Source: Algoriphagus ornithinivorans (GTDB taxonomy: Bacteria > Bacteroidota > Bacteroidia > Cytophagales > Cyclobacteriaceae). Taken from it: a stretch of 64,000 nucleotides of DNA. The stretch lies in the NCBI RefSeq assembly GCF_900115305.1, contig NZ_FOVW01000006.1:248001-312000 (forward strand). The letters are read 5' to 3'. Shown here one piece after another: positions 1 to 8,138 of this stretch. A program made the position numbers and the translations under genes. Position 1 is the first letter of the stretch. Each line of letters begins with the position of its first letter. A model generated the notes under the pieces. The model worked only from the letters and a program-made list of their open reading frames with translations, had not been told where the DNA came from and searched no databases.

Positions 1-804
1 AATATAATCAAATACCCTTGGGTCTTTCAAAGATCTTAGCTCTGTATTGGGGTATCCCCCTCCCATCCATACTTTGATATCAGGATAAGCCTTTTTTATA
101 AACTGACCGCATTTTAAAGCTCCATATAAATTCCCCGGAAAAGGAACAGAAAAGGCAATTGATTTTGGATTGACATCTTTGATTTTGGCGTCTAAAATTT
201 GACACATCCACTCATCCAAAAGTCCACTGGGTTGCCTGATTGCCTCGTCCATCTCGTCAAATTCTCTCGCACTCAAGCCTAATCTTTCTGCATATCGACT
301 AAATCCAAAATTTGGGTCTATCGCCTCAGTGATCAGATCTCCTATATCTTCCAAGTATAAGGTGGAAAGATATCTTGCTTTATCCCGAATCCCTAAAGTG
401 CCAAAAGCCCACTCCATATCATCCATTTGCTCAAACCGGGAAGCCTCAGGAAGAAAATCACCCTCTACGACGGTGTATGCCAAAGTCGGATTTTTATCCT
501 GAAGAAATGCAATAACAGAACCTATGGTTTGCAAATACTTCTTCTTAAGCCTCAGGATTCTGGCAGAATTTTCAGACAGTTCAATCTGGCTTTCTTCAAT
601 TTGATGAAAAATCTGTCCTAAGCCCTCCACTGAAAAAATTTTCCAGATCAGTTCAATACCTAAATCCATCTGCTTGGATTCATATCCCAAGGTTTTTAAA
701 TATCCTTTGAGGTAAGCCGTAGCAGGATAGGGAGTATTCAGCTGGGTAAAAGGAGGAGTTATAAATAGAACTTGAGTCACTCTTTTTTTGATGGTTGCTG
801 TCAC
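1..804 (-). CDS. B12-binding radical SAM protein, N-terminal part (cut by window edge)
   Basis: An open minus-strand frame runs from a GTG at 804 off the left edge, giving 268 residues without a stop. Residues 9-32 read VTQVLFITPPFTQLNTPYPA and onward, the usual opening of large B12-binding radical SAM proteins. The last 60 residues have the cobalamin-binding fold pattern, with VPFPGNLYGALKCGQFIK followed by a GGGYPNTELRSL stretch. The radical SAM CxxxCxxC core would lie beyond the window, so the reaction (methylation or other radical chemistry) cannot be named. An in-frame TGA stands shortly upstream of the GTG, and a second GTG eight codons later is the alternative start. The gene is divergent from the DUF1456 gene. 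Confidence 0.8.
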   Translation of the reverse strand, partial: MTATIKKRVTQVLFITPPFTQLNTPYPATAYLKGYLKTLGYESKQMDLGIELIWKIFSVEGLGQIFHQIEESQIELSENSARILRLKKKYLQTIGSVIAFLQDKNPTLAYTVVEGDFLPEASRFEQMDDMEWAFGTLGIRDKARYLSTLYLEDIGDLITEAIDPNFGFSRYAERLGLSAREFDEMDEAIRQPSGLLDEWMCQILDAKIKDVNPKSIAFSVPFPGNLYGALKCGQFIKKAYPDIKVWMGGGYPNTELRSLKDPRVFDYI

Positions 805-913
805 AAAGATCCGTTGATTTTTTGGGAAAAGACCAATTGGAAAGCAAATTCACTTTAAAAGACCTCATCTAATTTTTGTAAGTATCTTAGTGATTTGAAA
901 CAAGCAGCGATTT

Positions 914-1378
914 ATGAGTAATAATGATATTCTGAGAACCCTTCGATTCACTTTCGATTTCAATGATTTTGAAATGATTGATCTTTTCAAAAAAGGAGGA
1001 CTGGAAAGTACCAGAGAGGAAGTCAGCAACTGGCTTAAAAAAGAAGATGATCCTGAATACAAACAGATATATGACAAAGAGTTGGCTCATTTTCTAAATG
1101 GGTTTATTGTTTTGAAAAGAGGTCAAAAGGATGGTGAAACTCCCGCAGCCGAGAAATCCCTGAATAATAACATGATATTAAGGAAACTAAAGATAGCCTT
1201 AAGCATGAAAGATCAGGATATGCTGGATGTCTTTGAGTTAAGGAAATTTCGGATCAGCAAAAATGAATTGAGTGCCTTTTTCAGAAAACCAGACCAACAT
1301 CAATACCGAGTTTGCAAGGATCAGATTCTGAGAAATTTCCTCATGGGGCTACAATTGAAATTTAGAAGTACTGATTGA
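914..1378 (+). CDS. DUF1456 (YehS-like) family protein
   Basis: The 154 residues contain two copies of the same ~65-residue unit: 3-67 (NNDILRTLRFTFDFNDFEMI...) and 83-150 (NNNMILRKLKIALSMKDQDML...). Each begins with an N-x-x-I/L-R-x-L-R/K signature and ends in a conserved F-L-x-G hydrophobic helix. This duplication defines DUF1456, of which E. coli YehS is a member; the length matches and no biochemical role is established. It is a soluble helical protein without signal peptide. It stands alone, divergent from the radical SAM gene, with 97 bases to the next gene. Family assignment is strong and function unknown. Confidence 0.88.
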   Translation: MSNNDILRTLRFTFDFNDFEMIDLFKKGGLESTREEVSNWLKKEDDPEYKQIYDKELAHFLNGFIVLKRGQKDGETPAAEKSLNNNMILRKLKIALSMKDQDMLDVFELRKFRISKNELSAFFRKPDQHQYRVCKDQILRNFLMGLQLKFRSTD

Positions 1379-1475
1379 TTTTGCCACTTATCCCTCGCTT
1401 TGATGAGTGATTCAACTTTTTCATGGATTCTATTTCCTTTTTTCGCAACTTAATGCTACACCCAAAATTGGAATC

Positions 1476-2363
1476 ATGGATAAATTAAAGAAAGAGGATA
1501 TACCTCAGGAAGTTTTTGACCTTTACGACTATTACGCACACAATAAACTGGATAGAAGGACTTTCATGGAAAAGCTTTCTGCTTATGCAGTAGGTGGGAT
1601 TACGTTGGCTACTTTGATGAGCACCATGATGCCTGATTACATTACCACTGCAACAGTTCAGCCAGATGATGAACGCCTGCAGAGTTCTGATTATGTGCTT
1701 TACAATTCACCAAAAGGCGGAGGAGAAATTAGGGGATTGCTTTCCAAGCCATCAGGTTCAGGAAAATTTCCAGGAATTGTAGTCGTTCACGAAAATCGAG
1801 GCTTAAACCCTTACATTGAGGATGTTGGGAGGAGATGCGCTGTGGCTGGTTTTATTTCGATAGCACCCGATGCTTTATGGCCTCTAGGCGGATATCCAGG
1901 CAATGACGATGAAGGCAGAGAAATGCAGCGAAAAAGAGATCGGGATAGTATGCTGGAGGATTTTATCGCAGCCTATCATTACCTGAAAAACCATCCGGAT
2001 TGTGATGGAAATGTTGGGGTAGTTGGATTCTGTTTTGGTGGTTGGATTTCTAATATGATGGCCGTGAAAATTCCTGATCTCGGTGCGGCAGTTCCTTTTT
2101 ATGGAGGACAGCCATCGGCTGAAGAAGCAGCTCAGATCAAGGCACCATTACTAGTTCAATATGCCGAACTGGACGAGCGTGTCAATGCTGGATGGGAAGA
2201 GTATGAAAAAGCCCTAAAAGCCAATAATGTGGAATATACCATGCATATGTATCCGGATGTCAACCATGGATTTCATAATAATACCACTCCAAGATATGAT
2301 GAGGCAGCTGCTCAGTTGGCTTGGGACAGAACCGTCGCCTTTTTCAAGGAAAAACTCAAATAA
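1476..2363 (+). CDS. Tat-exported dienelactone hydrolase family protein
   Basis: This is an alpha/beta hydrolase of the dienelactone hydrolase family, 295 residues from the ATG at 1476. The catalytic triad is visible as Cys186 in GFCFGG, Asp233 in YAELDERV and His264 in DVNHGFHN; a cysteine nucleophile is characteristic of the family. Residues 25-50 (DRRTFMEKLSAYAVGG and on) resemble a twin-arginine signal, suggesting export of a folded enzyme or membrane anchoring. A longer reading from 1407 would add 23 unconserved residues before the Tat leader and was not chosen. The natural substrate (a lactone, ester or polymer fragment) cannot be told from sequence. The gene is monocistronic with its own terminator. 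Confidence 0.88.
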   Translation: MDKLKKEDIPQEVFDLYDYYAHNKLDRRTFMEKLSAYAVGGITLATLMSTMMPDYITTATVQPDDERLQSSDYVLYNSPKGGGEIRGLLSKPSGSGKFPGIVVVHENRGLNPYIEDVGRRCAVAGFISIAPDALWPLGGYPGNDDEGREMQRKRDRDSMLEDFIAAYHYLKNHPDCDGNVGVVGFCFGGWISNMMAVKIPDLGAAVPFYGGQPSAEEAAQIKAPLLVQYAELDERVNAGWEEYEKALKANNVEYTMHMYPDVNHGFHNNTTPRYDEAAAQLAWDRTVAFFKEKLK

Positions 2364-2384
2364 ACTCCATAAACCAGATCAGAG

Positions 2385-2407
2385 AAAGGGCGAGATTCGC
2401 CCTTTTT
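2385..2407 (+). terminator. Rho-independent terminator of the dienelactone hydrolase gene
   Basis: Arms AAAGGGCGA and TCGCCCTTT form a perfect 9-bp stem with a GAT loop, followed by further T residues, 21 bases after the hydrolase stop codon. Confidence 0.85.
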
Positions 2408-2493
2408 CATTACTAGGTATGGAACTACCTGAGTAAAAACAGTCTTATATAACTTAGAATTACTTGTTTAAATAAAACTCTAACACATTTTTA

Positions 2494-3270
2494 ATGAGAG
2501 ATACCAAATCAAATCTTGCCGTACTCGTCGATGGAGATAATGCCTCAGCCAAATTGATTAAAGAAATTTTGGAGGAAGTGTCCAAATACGGGAAAGCAAC
2601 CATTCGGAGAATTTATGGGGATTGGACTACTCCCCAAATGAATTCATGGAAAGAGGTCATCAACCTACATTCCTTTAGTCCTATTCAAAAGTTCGCATAC
2701 ACCACAGGAAAGAACTCTACAGATAGTTCTTTGATCATCGATGCGATGGATATTTTGCATAGCAATTCGGTAGATGGCTTCTGTATTGTATCATCCGATT
2801 CAGACTATACAGGACTTGCTAAAAGAATTCGGGAAGAAGGCATGTTTGTCATGGGAATAGGTCGTAGACTTACTCCACAGGCTTTCGTACAGTCTTGTGA
2901 GATTTTCACTTTTGCAGAAAATCTGGGCGATGAAGTGGAAGATGAAAAGGACACAAGCAACAGAGATTCAAAATCATCAGAACAAACCAAAAAACCTAAT
3001 TCGAATCAGGAAGATTCAAGAAAGAAGAAATTCTCATCCAAATTGGATATGCATCTAATTGATCGGGCTTTTGAAATTTCATCAGATGAAGAAGAAGAAA
3101 TTCACATTGCGAAAATCGGTGCTTCCCTTAGAAAAATAGACCCAAGCTTTGACCCAAGGTCTTATGGATTTAGAAACTTGACCGAACTATTCAAAAGCCT
3201 GGATAAATATATAGTAGTTAGAAATGAAGTAAATGGGTTGAATTACCCTTTAGTCAAGTTGAAAAATTAG
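2494..3270 (+). CDS. NYN domain protein with C-terminal OST-HTH/LOTUS-like domain
   Basis: Residues 8-145 form an NYN (PIN-like) nuclease domain. They include AVLVDGDNAS near residues 9-18, a TDSSLIIDAMDIL helix and the SSDSDYTGLAKRI motif, which together supply the conserved acidic residues of this RNase superfamily. After a charged Ser/Lys/Glu linker (about 148-178), residues 180-256 resemble an OST-HTH/LOTUS module, an RNA-binding winged helix. Family knowledge suggests an RNA-processing or RNA-decay role; substrate and activity are not shown by the sequence. It is cytoplasmic, with no signal. It converges with the methyltransferase gene, leaving only 14 bases between the stops. Confidence 0.83.
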   Translation: MRDTKSNLAVLVDGDNASAKLIKEILEEVSKYGKATIRRIYGDWTTPQMNSWKEVINLHSFSPIQKFAYTTGKNSTDSSLIIDAMDILHSNSVDGFCIVSSDSDYTGLAKRIREEGMFVMGIGRRLTPQAFVQSCEIFTFAENLGDEVEDEKDTSNRDSKSSEQTKKPNSNQEDSRKKKFSSKLDMHLIDRAFEISSDEEEEIHIAKIGASLRKIDPSFDPRSYGFRNLTELFKSLDKYIVVRNEVNGLNYPLVKLKN

Positions 3271-3284
3271 AATTTCAAAAATCA

Positions 3285-3989
3285 CTAATCCTCTTTCCCA
3301 AATATCAGGAAGTGTTGGATTTTCATGAATTTCCCGTTTTCAATGAATTTAAACCCATTAGCCTCCAATTCTTTCCTTGCTTGAGCTACCGTCATTTTAT
3401 GTAAAGGTTTGATTGGAATCCAAGCATCTTCTCCCCTATACTCAATCAGTAGTACTTTCCCATCGGGCTTTAAGGATTTTCGAATTGATTGCAGCATCTC
3501 TTTAGGGTACTCTAATTCATGATAAACATCTACCATAATCACTAAATCCACTGAATTGGCCGGAAGATTAGGTGAGGTGGCACTTCCCTTTATTGCCTCC
3601 ACATTACTGTAGCCTAGTTCTTTACTTTTTGACTTGAGATAGTCTATGGCTGGATCTTGAATTTCAACCGCGTAAACTTTACCCTTTGGTACTTTTGGAG
3701 CGATACGAAAAGTATAATAGCCCGAACCCGCTCCAATATCCGCAACCACACTTTCCTCTGTTACCGGAAGATTTTTGATAGCTAAAGAAACACTTTCTTC
3801 CTGCTCTCTACTGTTTCTTTCTAGCCAGGCTTTTCCCTGAAAACCCATAATCAGAGAAATTTCACGGCCCATGTAAATTTTACCCGAACCATCCCTACTT
3901 GGTGATTGGTATGTATAGGATGAACTTTCCTGGCTAAAAGCAGGAGAAAAAACCATGATTAGAAAACAGAGAGCTGATATAAATCTCAT
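3285..3989 (-). CDS. Exported class I SAM-dependent methyltransferase
   Basis: The protein is 234 residues from the ATG at 3989, starting with a signal peptide (MRFISALCFLIMVFSPAFSQ). A longer frame to 4034 would put 15 extra residues before the signal and was rejected. The S-adenosylmethionine motif I is VADIGAGSGYYTFRIA, followed by an acidic end of strand 2 (YAVEIQ) and motif IV DLVIMVDVYHEL. This matches a group of Bacteroidota secreted or periplasmic methyltransferases of unknown substrate. A SAM-dependent enzyme with a Sec leader is odd, because SAM is cytosolic; the leader may only anchor it to the membrane. Fold confidence is high and substrate unknown. Confidence 0.82.
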   Translation of the reverse strand: MRFISALCFLIMVFSPAFSQESSSYTYQSPSRDGSGKIYMGREISLIMGFQGKAWLERNSREQEESVSLAIKNLPVTEESVVADIGAGSGYYTFRIAPKVPKGKVYAVEIQDPAIDYLKSKSKELGYSNVEAIKGSATSPNLPANSVDLVIMVDVYHELEYPKEMLQSIRKSLKPDGKVLLIEYRGEDAWIPIKPLHKMTVAQARKELEANGFKFIENGKFMKIQHFLIFGKED

Positions 3990-4139
3990 TTTAAGCTTTT
4001 GTAATTTTAAAAAGAACAAGGAAAAGCTTAGCATGTTTGATTCTGGAGAACTGTTTTACAGTATTTTTAATAACCATTGGCAATTTTTCCACTTGTTCCT
4101 AGCCATAGTTTTATCTAATTTCCAGCAAAGCTTCTATCT

Positions 4140-5657
4140 ATGAAAAATACAATATTCATCCTGTTATTATTCTTGAGCTCAAAAATCATTGCCCAAGTTC
4201 CATCTCAAAGTGAGCTAGAGCAGATGACATCTGATAATTGGCAATCAGGCGTCAAGCTATTAAATGAAATAGTGGCTATGCCTAACGATGCGGTTTATCC
4301 TGAGCAAATAGAAGTCAATATTCTATGGTGCGAAAGACAGTTTGGTGAAAGAGCTTGGAACTCAGAAAGATTAGATACAGGAGGAATTCCGCTTTTATTG
4401 GCTCAAAAGAACCAGCCCGGGGCAACTCAAACTGTGCTTTTTTATTTTCACATTGATGGGCAGGCTGTGGATAGAAGTAAATGGCATCAAAAAGACCCTT
4501 ACGTTCCTGAACTTAAGGTTCAAAATGACAAAGGGGCATGGGAAATCATCCCTATGGCGAAACTATTAGATGAATACGATCCTGATTGGAGAATATTTGC
4601 AAGATCCACTTCAGATGATAAAGGTCCGTTTGCCATGTTTTTGACAGGTTGGGACGCTCTATCAAAAAAAGGAATCTCACCCAATTACAATGTGAAGGTT
4701 ATTTTGGATTTCGAGGAAGAACAAGGCTCTCCGAGACTACCCGATGCAGTTAAGCAATACAAAGATAAACTGAGTGCAGATTTGATGCTGATTATGGATG
4801 GCCCGAGACATACCTCGAACCTGCCAACATTAAGCTATGGAGCAAGAGGAATCTCTGAAATGACTCTTACCACTTATGGTCCAAAAGTACCACAGCATTC
4901 AGGACATTATGGAAATTATGCACCCAACCCTGGATTTCTTCTTGCGCAGCTATTGGCAAGTATGAAAGATGAAAATGGAAGAGTTACAATTCCTGGATTT
5001 TACGATGGAATTAATCTAAGTTCTGAGGAAAAGGCCATACTTGAGGCTGTCCCTGATGATGAGGCAGCTATCAAGAAACGTCTGGGACTAGGAAGAACTG
5101 ACCAAGTAGGCCAAAGTTATCAAGAAAGCATCCAATATCCATCTTTAAATATCAGAGGGATGCAATCTGCTTGGGTAGGCCCTGAAGCCAGAACTATAGT
5201 ACCTGCCACAGCGATGGCTGAATTAGATATGCGTTTGGTTCCAGAATCCGATCCCGAAAGGCTTTTTGCCTTAATTCAAGATCACATCAAAAAACAGGGA
5301 TTTCATATCATCAGCGATGAACCTACAGATGAGGAAAGGATGATGTATCCCAAATTGCTGAGAATGAATTATACCATTTCATACCAAGCATTTAGAACCC
5401 CTATGAATTCAGAGGCTGGAGCGTGGTTAAGAAAAGCCATGGTGAGAGCTTTCGGGGAGGAGCCAATTCAAATCAGAATTTCTGGTGGCAGTATTCCAAT
5501 TTCACCTTTCGTAGATGCATTGGGAATACCGGCTGTGACCATCCCCACGGTAAATGCAGATAATAACCAGCACAGCCCAAATGAAAATATCAGGCTGGGT
5601 AATTATAGAGAAGGAATCACAACAATTCTTAGCGTTCTTACCCAGCCTTTGCAATAA
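4140..5657 (+). CDS. Secreted M20 family metallopeptidase/amidohydrolase
   Basis: This 505-residue protein has a Sec signal peptide (MKNTIFILLLFLSSKIIAQ). The two-zinc M20 site can be traced: His104 in FYFHIDGQ, Asp159/160 in RSTSDDKGP, the Glu pair in VILDFEEEQGSP (residues 192-194), Asp in LIMDGPRH, and a C-terminal His in ADNNQHSPNENIR. The dimerisation domain lies between the zinc-site halves, as usual in the family. Related enzymes cleave dipeptides or N-acyl amino acids; the signal peptide places this one in the periplasm or outside the cell. It is monocistronic and convergent with the Nudix regulator, with six bases between stops and no obvious terminator. Confidence 0.87.
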   Translation: MKNTIFILLLFLSSKIIAQVPSQSELEQMTSDNWQSGVKLLNEIVAMPNDAVYPEQIEVNILWCERQFGERAWNSERLDTGGIPLLLAQKNQPGATQTVLFYFHIDGQAVDRSKWHQKDPYVPELKVQNDKGAWEIIPMAKLLDEYDPDWRIFARSTSDDKGPFAMFLTGWDALSKKGISPNYNVKVILDFEEEQGSPRLPDAVKQYKDKLSADLMLIMDGPRHTSNLPTLSYGARGISEMTLTTYGPKVPQHSGHYGNYAPNPGFLLAQLLASMKDENGRVTIPGFYDGINLSSEEKAILEAVPDDEAAIKKRLGLGRTDQVGQSYQESIQYPSLNIRGMQSAWVGPEARTIVPATAMAELDMRLVPESDPERLFALIQDHIKKQGFHIISDEPTDEERMMYPKLLRMNYTISYQAFRTPMNSEAGAWLRKAMVRAFGEEPIQIRISGGSIPISPFVDALGIPAVTIPTVNADNNQHSPNENIRLGNYREGITTILSVLTQPLQ

Positions 5658-5663
5658 GGTTGG

Positions 5664-6377
5664 TTAGGAATTGCTCTTTCCTTTAATGCTGTATAGATAT
5701 GGAGCTTTGTGAGAGCCTCCTGAGAAGAGCTTTTCGTGCCTTTCCAAAATATCTAAGCTTAGCATTTTTCGTTGAAAATTAGCTCTATTCAATTTTTCTC
5801 CCAAAATAGCCTCATAAACATTCTGAAGCTCTTTCATGGTAAAGCGTGTAGGAAGTAGGTTTACTGATAACAACTTTTGATCAAGATGTGCCCTTAGATG
5901 TTCTAAGGCTTTTTGAACAATAAAGCTATGGTCAAAAATTAAATCTGGAATTTCATCTATTCCATACCATCCAATAGAATCTGATAAGGCATCAGGCTTA
6001 GGCTCTACTTTTTCGTAGTCTATCAAAGCATAATAAGAGACTGAAATAAAGCGATCCAACAACCAATGATTATCTGGAATATCTCCATTCTGAGCCTCTA
6101 GAATCTTTTTCATCACTTCTGGTTGTACCCGCTCCAAAGAGCCAAAAGTGTGAAACTGCTCCAAATAAATTTCATCAAGTCCTGTTCTCTCCTTCAGTCC
6201 TCGCTTAACCGCTTCATCCAAAGGTTCATCTATTTTCACAAAACCACCGGGCAAAGCAAACCAGCCTGTGTTGTGATATTCCATGATGAGAATTTTAAGT
6301 TTCTCCCCTGAAAAACCAAATACCACAGAGTCGTAGGCAATATGGGGCAGATACTGATTTAGGTGCGGACTAGCCAT
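5664..6377 (-). CDS. Nudix-fold transcriptional regulator (NrtR/AraR-like)
   Basis: The 237 residues combine an N-terminal Nudix fold (about 10-160) with a C-terminal winged helix (about 165-230, including LPTRFTMKELQNVYEAILG). This is the layout of NrtR-type regulators and of sugar-responsive Bacteroidota relatives. The Nudix box starts at Gly45 but is degenerate: Gly60 and Arg64 replace two of the glutamates of the REuxEE core (RGLKER), so hydrolysis is unlikely and the domain should act as a ligand sensor. It stands divergent from the carboxylesterase gene, with a perfect palindrome between them that is a likely operator. The effector is unknown; a nucleotide or sugar derivative is plausible from family precedent. 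Confidence 0.85.
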   Translation of the reverse strand: MASPHLNQYLPHIAYDSVVFGFSGEKLKILIMEYHNTGWFALPGGFVKIDEPLDEAVKRGLKERTGLDEIYLEQFHTFGSLERVQPEVMKKILEAQNGDIPDNHWLLDRFISVSYYALIDYEKVEPKPDALSDSIGWYGIDEIPDLIFDHSFIVQKALEHLRAHLDQKLLSVNLLPTRFTMKELQNVYEAILGEKLNRANFQRKMLSLDILERHEKLFSGGSHKAPYLYSIKGKSNS

Positions 6378-6428
6378 GCTTTACAAAATTTATTCAAATA
6401 AATAGGAAATAAGCCAAATAGCAAGTAC

Positions 6429-6451
6429 TATTGTTTCATAATGAAACAATA
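6429..6451. promoter_or_regulatory. 23-bp perfect palindrome, candidate operator of the Nudix regulator
   Basis: Arms TATTGTTTCAT and ATGAAACAATA are exact reverse complements around a single central A. The site lies between the divergent regulator (start 6377) and esterase (start 6461) genes. Its left arm overlaps a near-consensus -7 box, TACTATTG at 6426-6433, so binding would be expected to repress the esterase. Assignment to the neighbouring regulator is an inference from position and symmetry. Confidence 0.72.
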
Positions 6452-6460
6452 ATCAATGCT

Positions 6461-8101
6461 ATGAAAACTCAATTAGCCTTCTTTTTGATTATGGTATCCA
6501 TCCAAGTCCATTCATTCAGTGCCAAAGCACAAACCTCCAATTCATTTGATGTTCAAACGAAAATTGAAACAGGAGTGATTGAAGGAATGTATGATACCAA
6601 GACAGGAATACAAAAGTACTTAGGTATTCCATTTGCGCAAGCCCCTATCGGAGACCTCAGATGGAAAGCTCCTCAGCCTGCCAAAGCGTGGGCTGGAATT
6701 AGGGAAACTAAAAAATTTGGTCCAAGAGCTGTTCAAGCGCCGATTTTTGGAGATATGAATTTTCGCTCTGATGGAATCAGCGAAGATTGTTTGTATCTAA
6801 ATGTTTGGACCCCAGCGAAAAGGGATAGTAAAAATCTTCCTGTTTTGGTGTATTTCTACGGAGGAGGATTTTCTGCCGGAGACGGATCTGAGCCAAGATA
6901 TGATGGAGAGAGCATGGCTCAAAAAGGAATTGTCGTTGTGACAGTCAACTACAGGTTGGGAATATTTGGGTTCTTTGCTCACCCTGAATTGAGTGCAGAG
7001 ACATCCTACAAAGGTTCTGGCAATTATGGATTAATGGATCAAAATATGGCCTTACGATGGGTTCAAAATAATATTGCTTCATTCGGTGGAGATCCCAAAA
7101 AAGTGACAATTGCAGGAGAATCGGCTGGTTCAATCTCAGTAAGCTATCAGATGGCCTCTCCCCTATCTAAAAACCTGATTGCAGGTGCAATTGGTGAAAG
7201 TGGCGCAGGAATTCATCCTACTCTGGCTCCAATGCCATTAACGCAAGCAGAAGCTAATGGAAAAGAATTTGCCGATAAGGCGGGAGTAAGCTCACTGAAA
7301 GAGCTCAGATCCCTTTCCACCCGCGAATTGTATGAGATGTTTTTGGAATCCAAAAGATTTGGATTTCCTGTAACAATCGATGGTTACTTCCTTCCAAAAA
7401 CATTACCTGAAATTTTCGAAGCTGGTGAACAGGCGCAAGTTCCTTTATTGGCAGGATGGAATTCTGCTGAAATTCCAGGAATGGCCTTTATGCAGGGCAA
7501 GCCTTTTACCGAAGAAGCTTTTATTGAAAAGGTGAAGGAAACCTATCCTCAAGAATGGGAAGAGGTATTGAAACTTCATCCCCATAATACTCCTGCAGAA
7601 GTCGAATGGGCAGCAACCAACCTTGCTGCAGATAGGTTTATTTCTTACAGTACATGGAAATGGCTGGATTTACATGCTAAAAATTCAAATCAGCCAGTTT
7701 ATCGATATTTATACAGCAAGCTAAGACCTCCTCTAAAAGATCAAAACTTAATGCCTGGATTGGCGGGAGGAACTATAGAAAGAAATGGCCAGGAAGCCCC
7801 AAAGGCTCTTGGAGCACCACATGCTTGCGAAATAGAATATGCAATGGGTAATCTTCCCCTGGTCAAAGAATATGCTTGGACTGCCGAGGATTATAAAGTA
7901 TCCAATCAAATGCAAAGCTATTTCGCGAACTTTATCAAAACTGGAAATCCGAATGGCGAAGGCTTAGCTCAATGGTCTTCAATGGGAGGCAATATTCCTA
8001 ATCCACCTTATCTTATTATTGACGTGACTTCTAAAGAAGAGAGATCGAATGTAGAAGCACGCTATCAATTTCATGATCGATATTACAGCAAGAAGGATTA
8101 A
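6461..8101 (+). CDS. Secreted type B carboxylesterase
   Basis: The protein is 546 residues from the ATG at 6461, with a signal peptide ending near AKA-Q24. It matches the COesterase family throughout: the EDCLYLNVWTP signature near 108-118, oxyanion hole GGGF (134-137), nucleophile Ser221 in GESAGS, an acid at Glu337 in GWNSAEI, and His454 in GAPHACEIEY. A TTG-started reading from 6431 would begin inside the palindromic operator and place ten residues before the signal peptide, so it was rejected. Substrates of exported family members include acyl esters of plant or algal compounds; none is indicated here. It is likely controlled by the divergent Nudix regulator. Confidence 0.88.
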   Translation: MKTQLAFFLIMVSIQVHSFSAKAQTSNSFDVQTKIETGVIEGMYDTKTGIQKYLGIPFAQAPIGDLRWKAPQPAKAWAGIRETKKFGPRAVQAPIFGDMNFRSDGISEDCLYLNVWTPAKRDSKNLPVLVYFYGGGFSAGDGSEPRYDGESMAQKGIVVVTVNYRLGIFGFFAHPELSAETSYKGSGNYGLMDQNMALRWVQNNIASFGGDPKKVTIAGESAGSISVSYQMASPLSKNLIAGAIGESGAGIHPTLAPMPLTQAEANGKEFADKAGVSSLKELRSLSTRELYEMFLESKRFGFPVTIDGYFLPKTLPEIFEAGEQAQVPLLAGWNSAEIPGMAFMQGKPFTEEAFIEKVKETYPQEWEEVLKLHPHNTPAEVEWAATNLAADRFISYSTWKWLDLHAKNSNQPVYRYLYSKLRPPLKDQNLMPGLAGGTIERNGQEAPKALGAPHACEIEYAMGNLPLVKEYAWTAEDYKVSNQMQSYFANFIKTGNPNGEGLAQWSSMGGNIPNPPYLIIDVTSKEERSNVEARYQFHDRYYSKKD

Positions 8102-8111
8102 GATTGAAAAT

Positions 8112-8138
8112 GGGAAGTCAAATGGCTTCCCTTTTTTT
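8112..8138 (+). terminator. Rho-independent terminator of the carboxylesterase gene
   Basis: Stem GGGAAG/CTTCCC with an 8-base loop is followed by seven T residues (8132-8138), starting 11 bases past the esterase stop. Its end touches the stop codon of the convergent helicase gene. Confidence 0.78.

Noticed and set aside
427..621. Plus-strand open frame of 64 codons
   Set aside because: It lies opposite the radical SAM coding frame, which shows conserved protein sequence; this frame has none.
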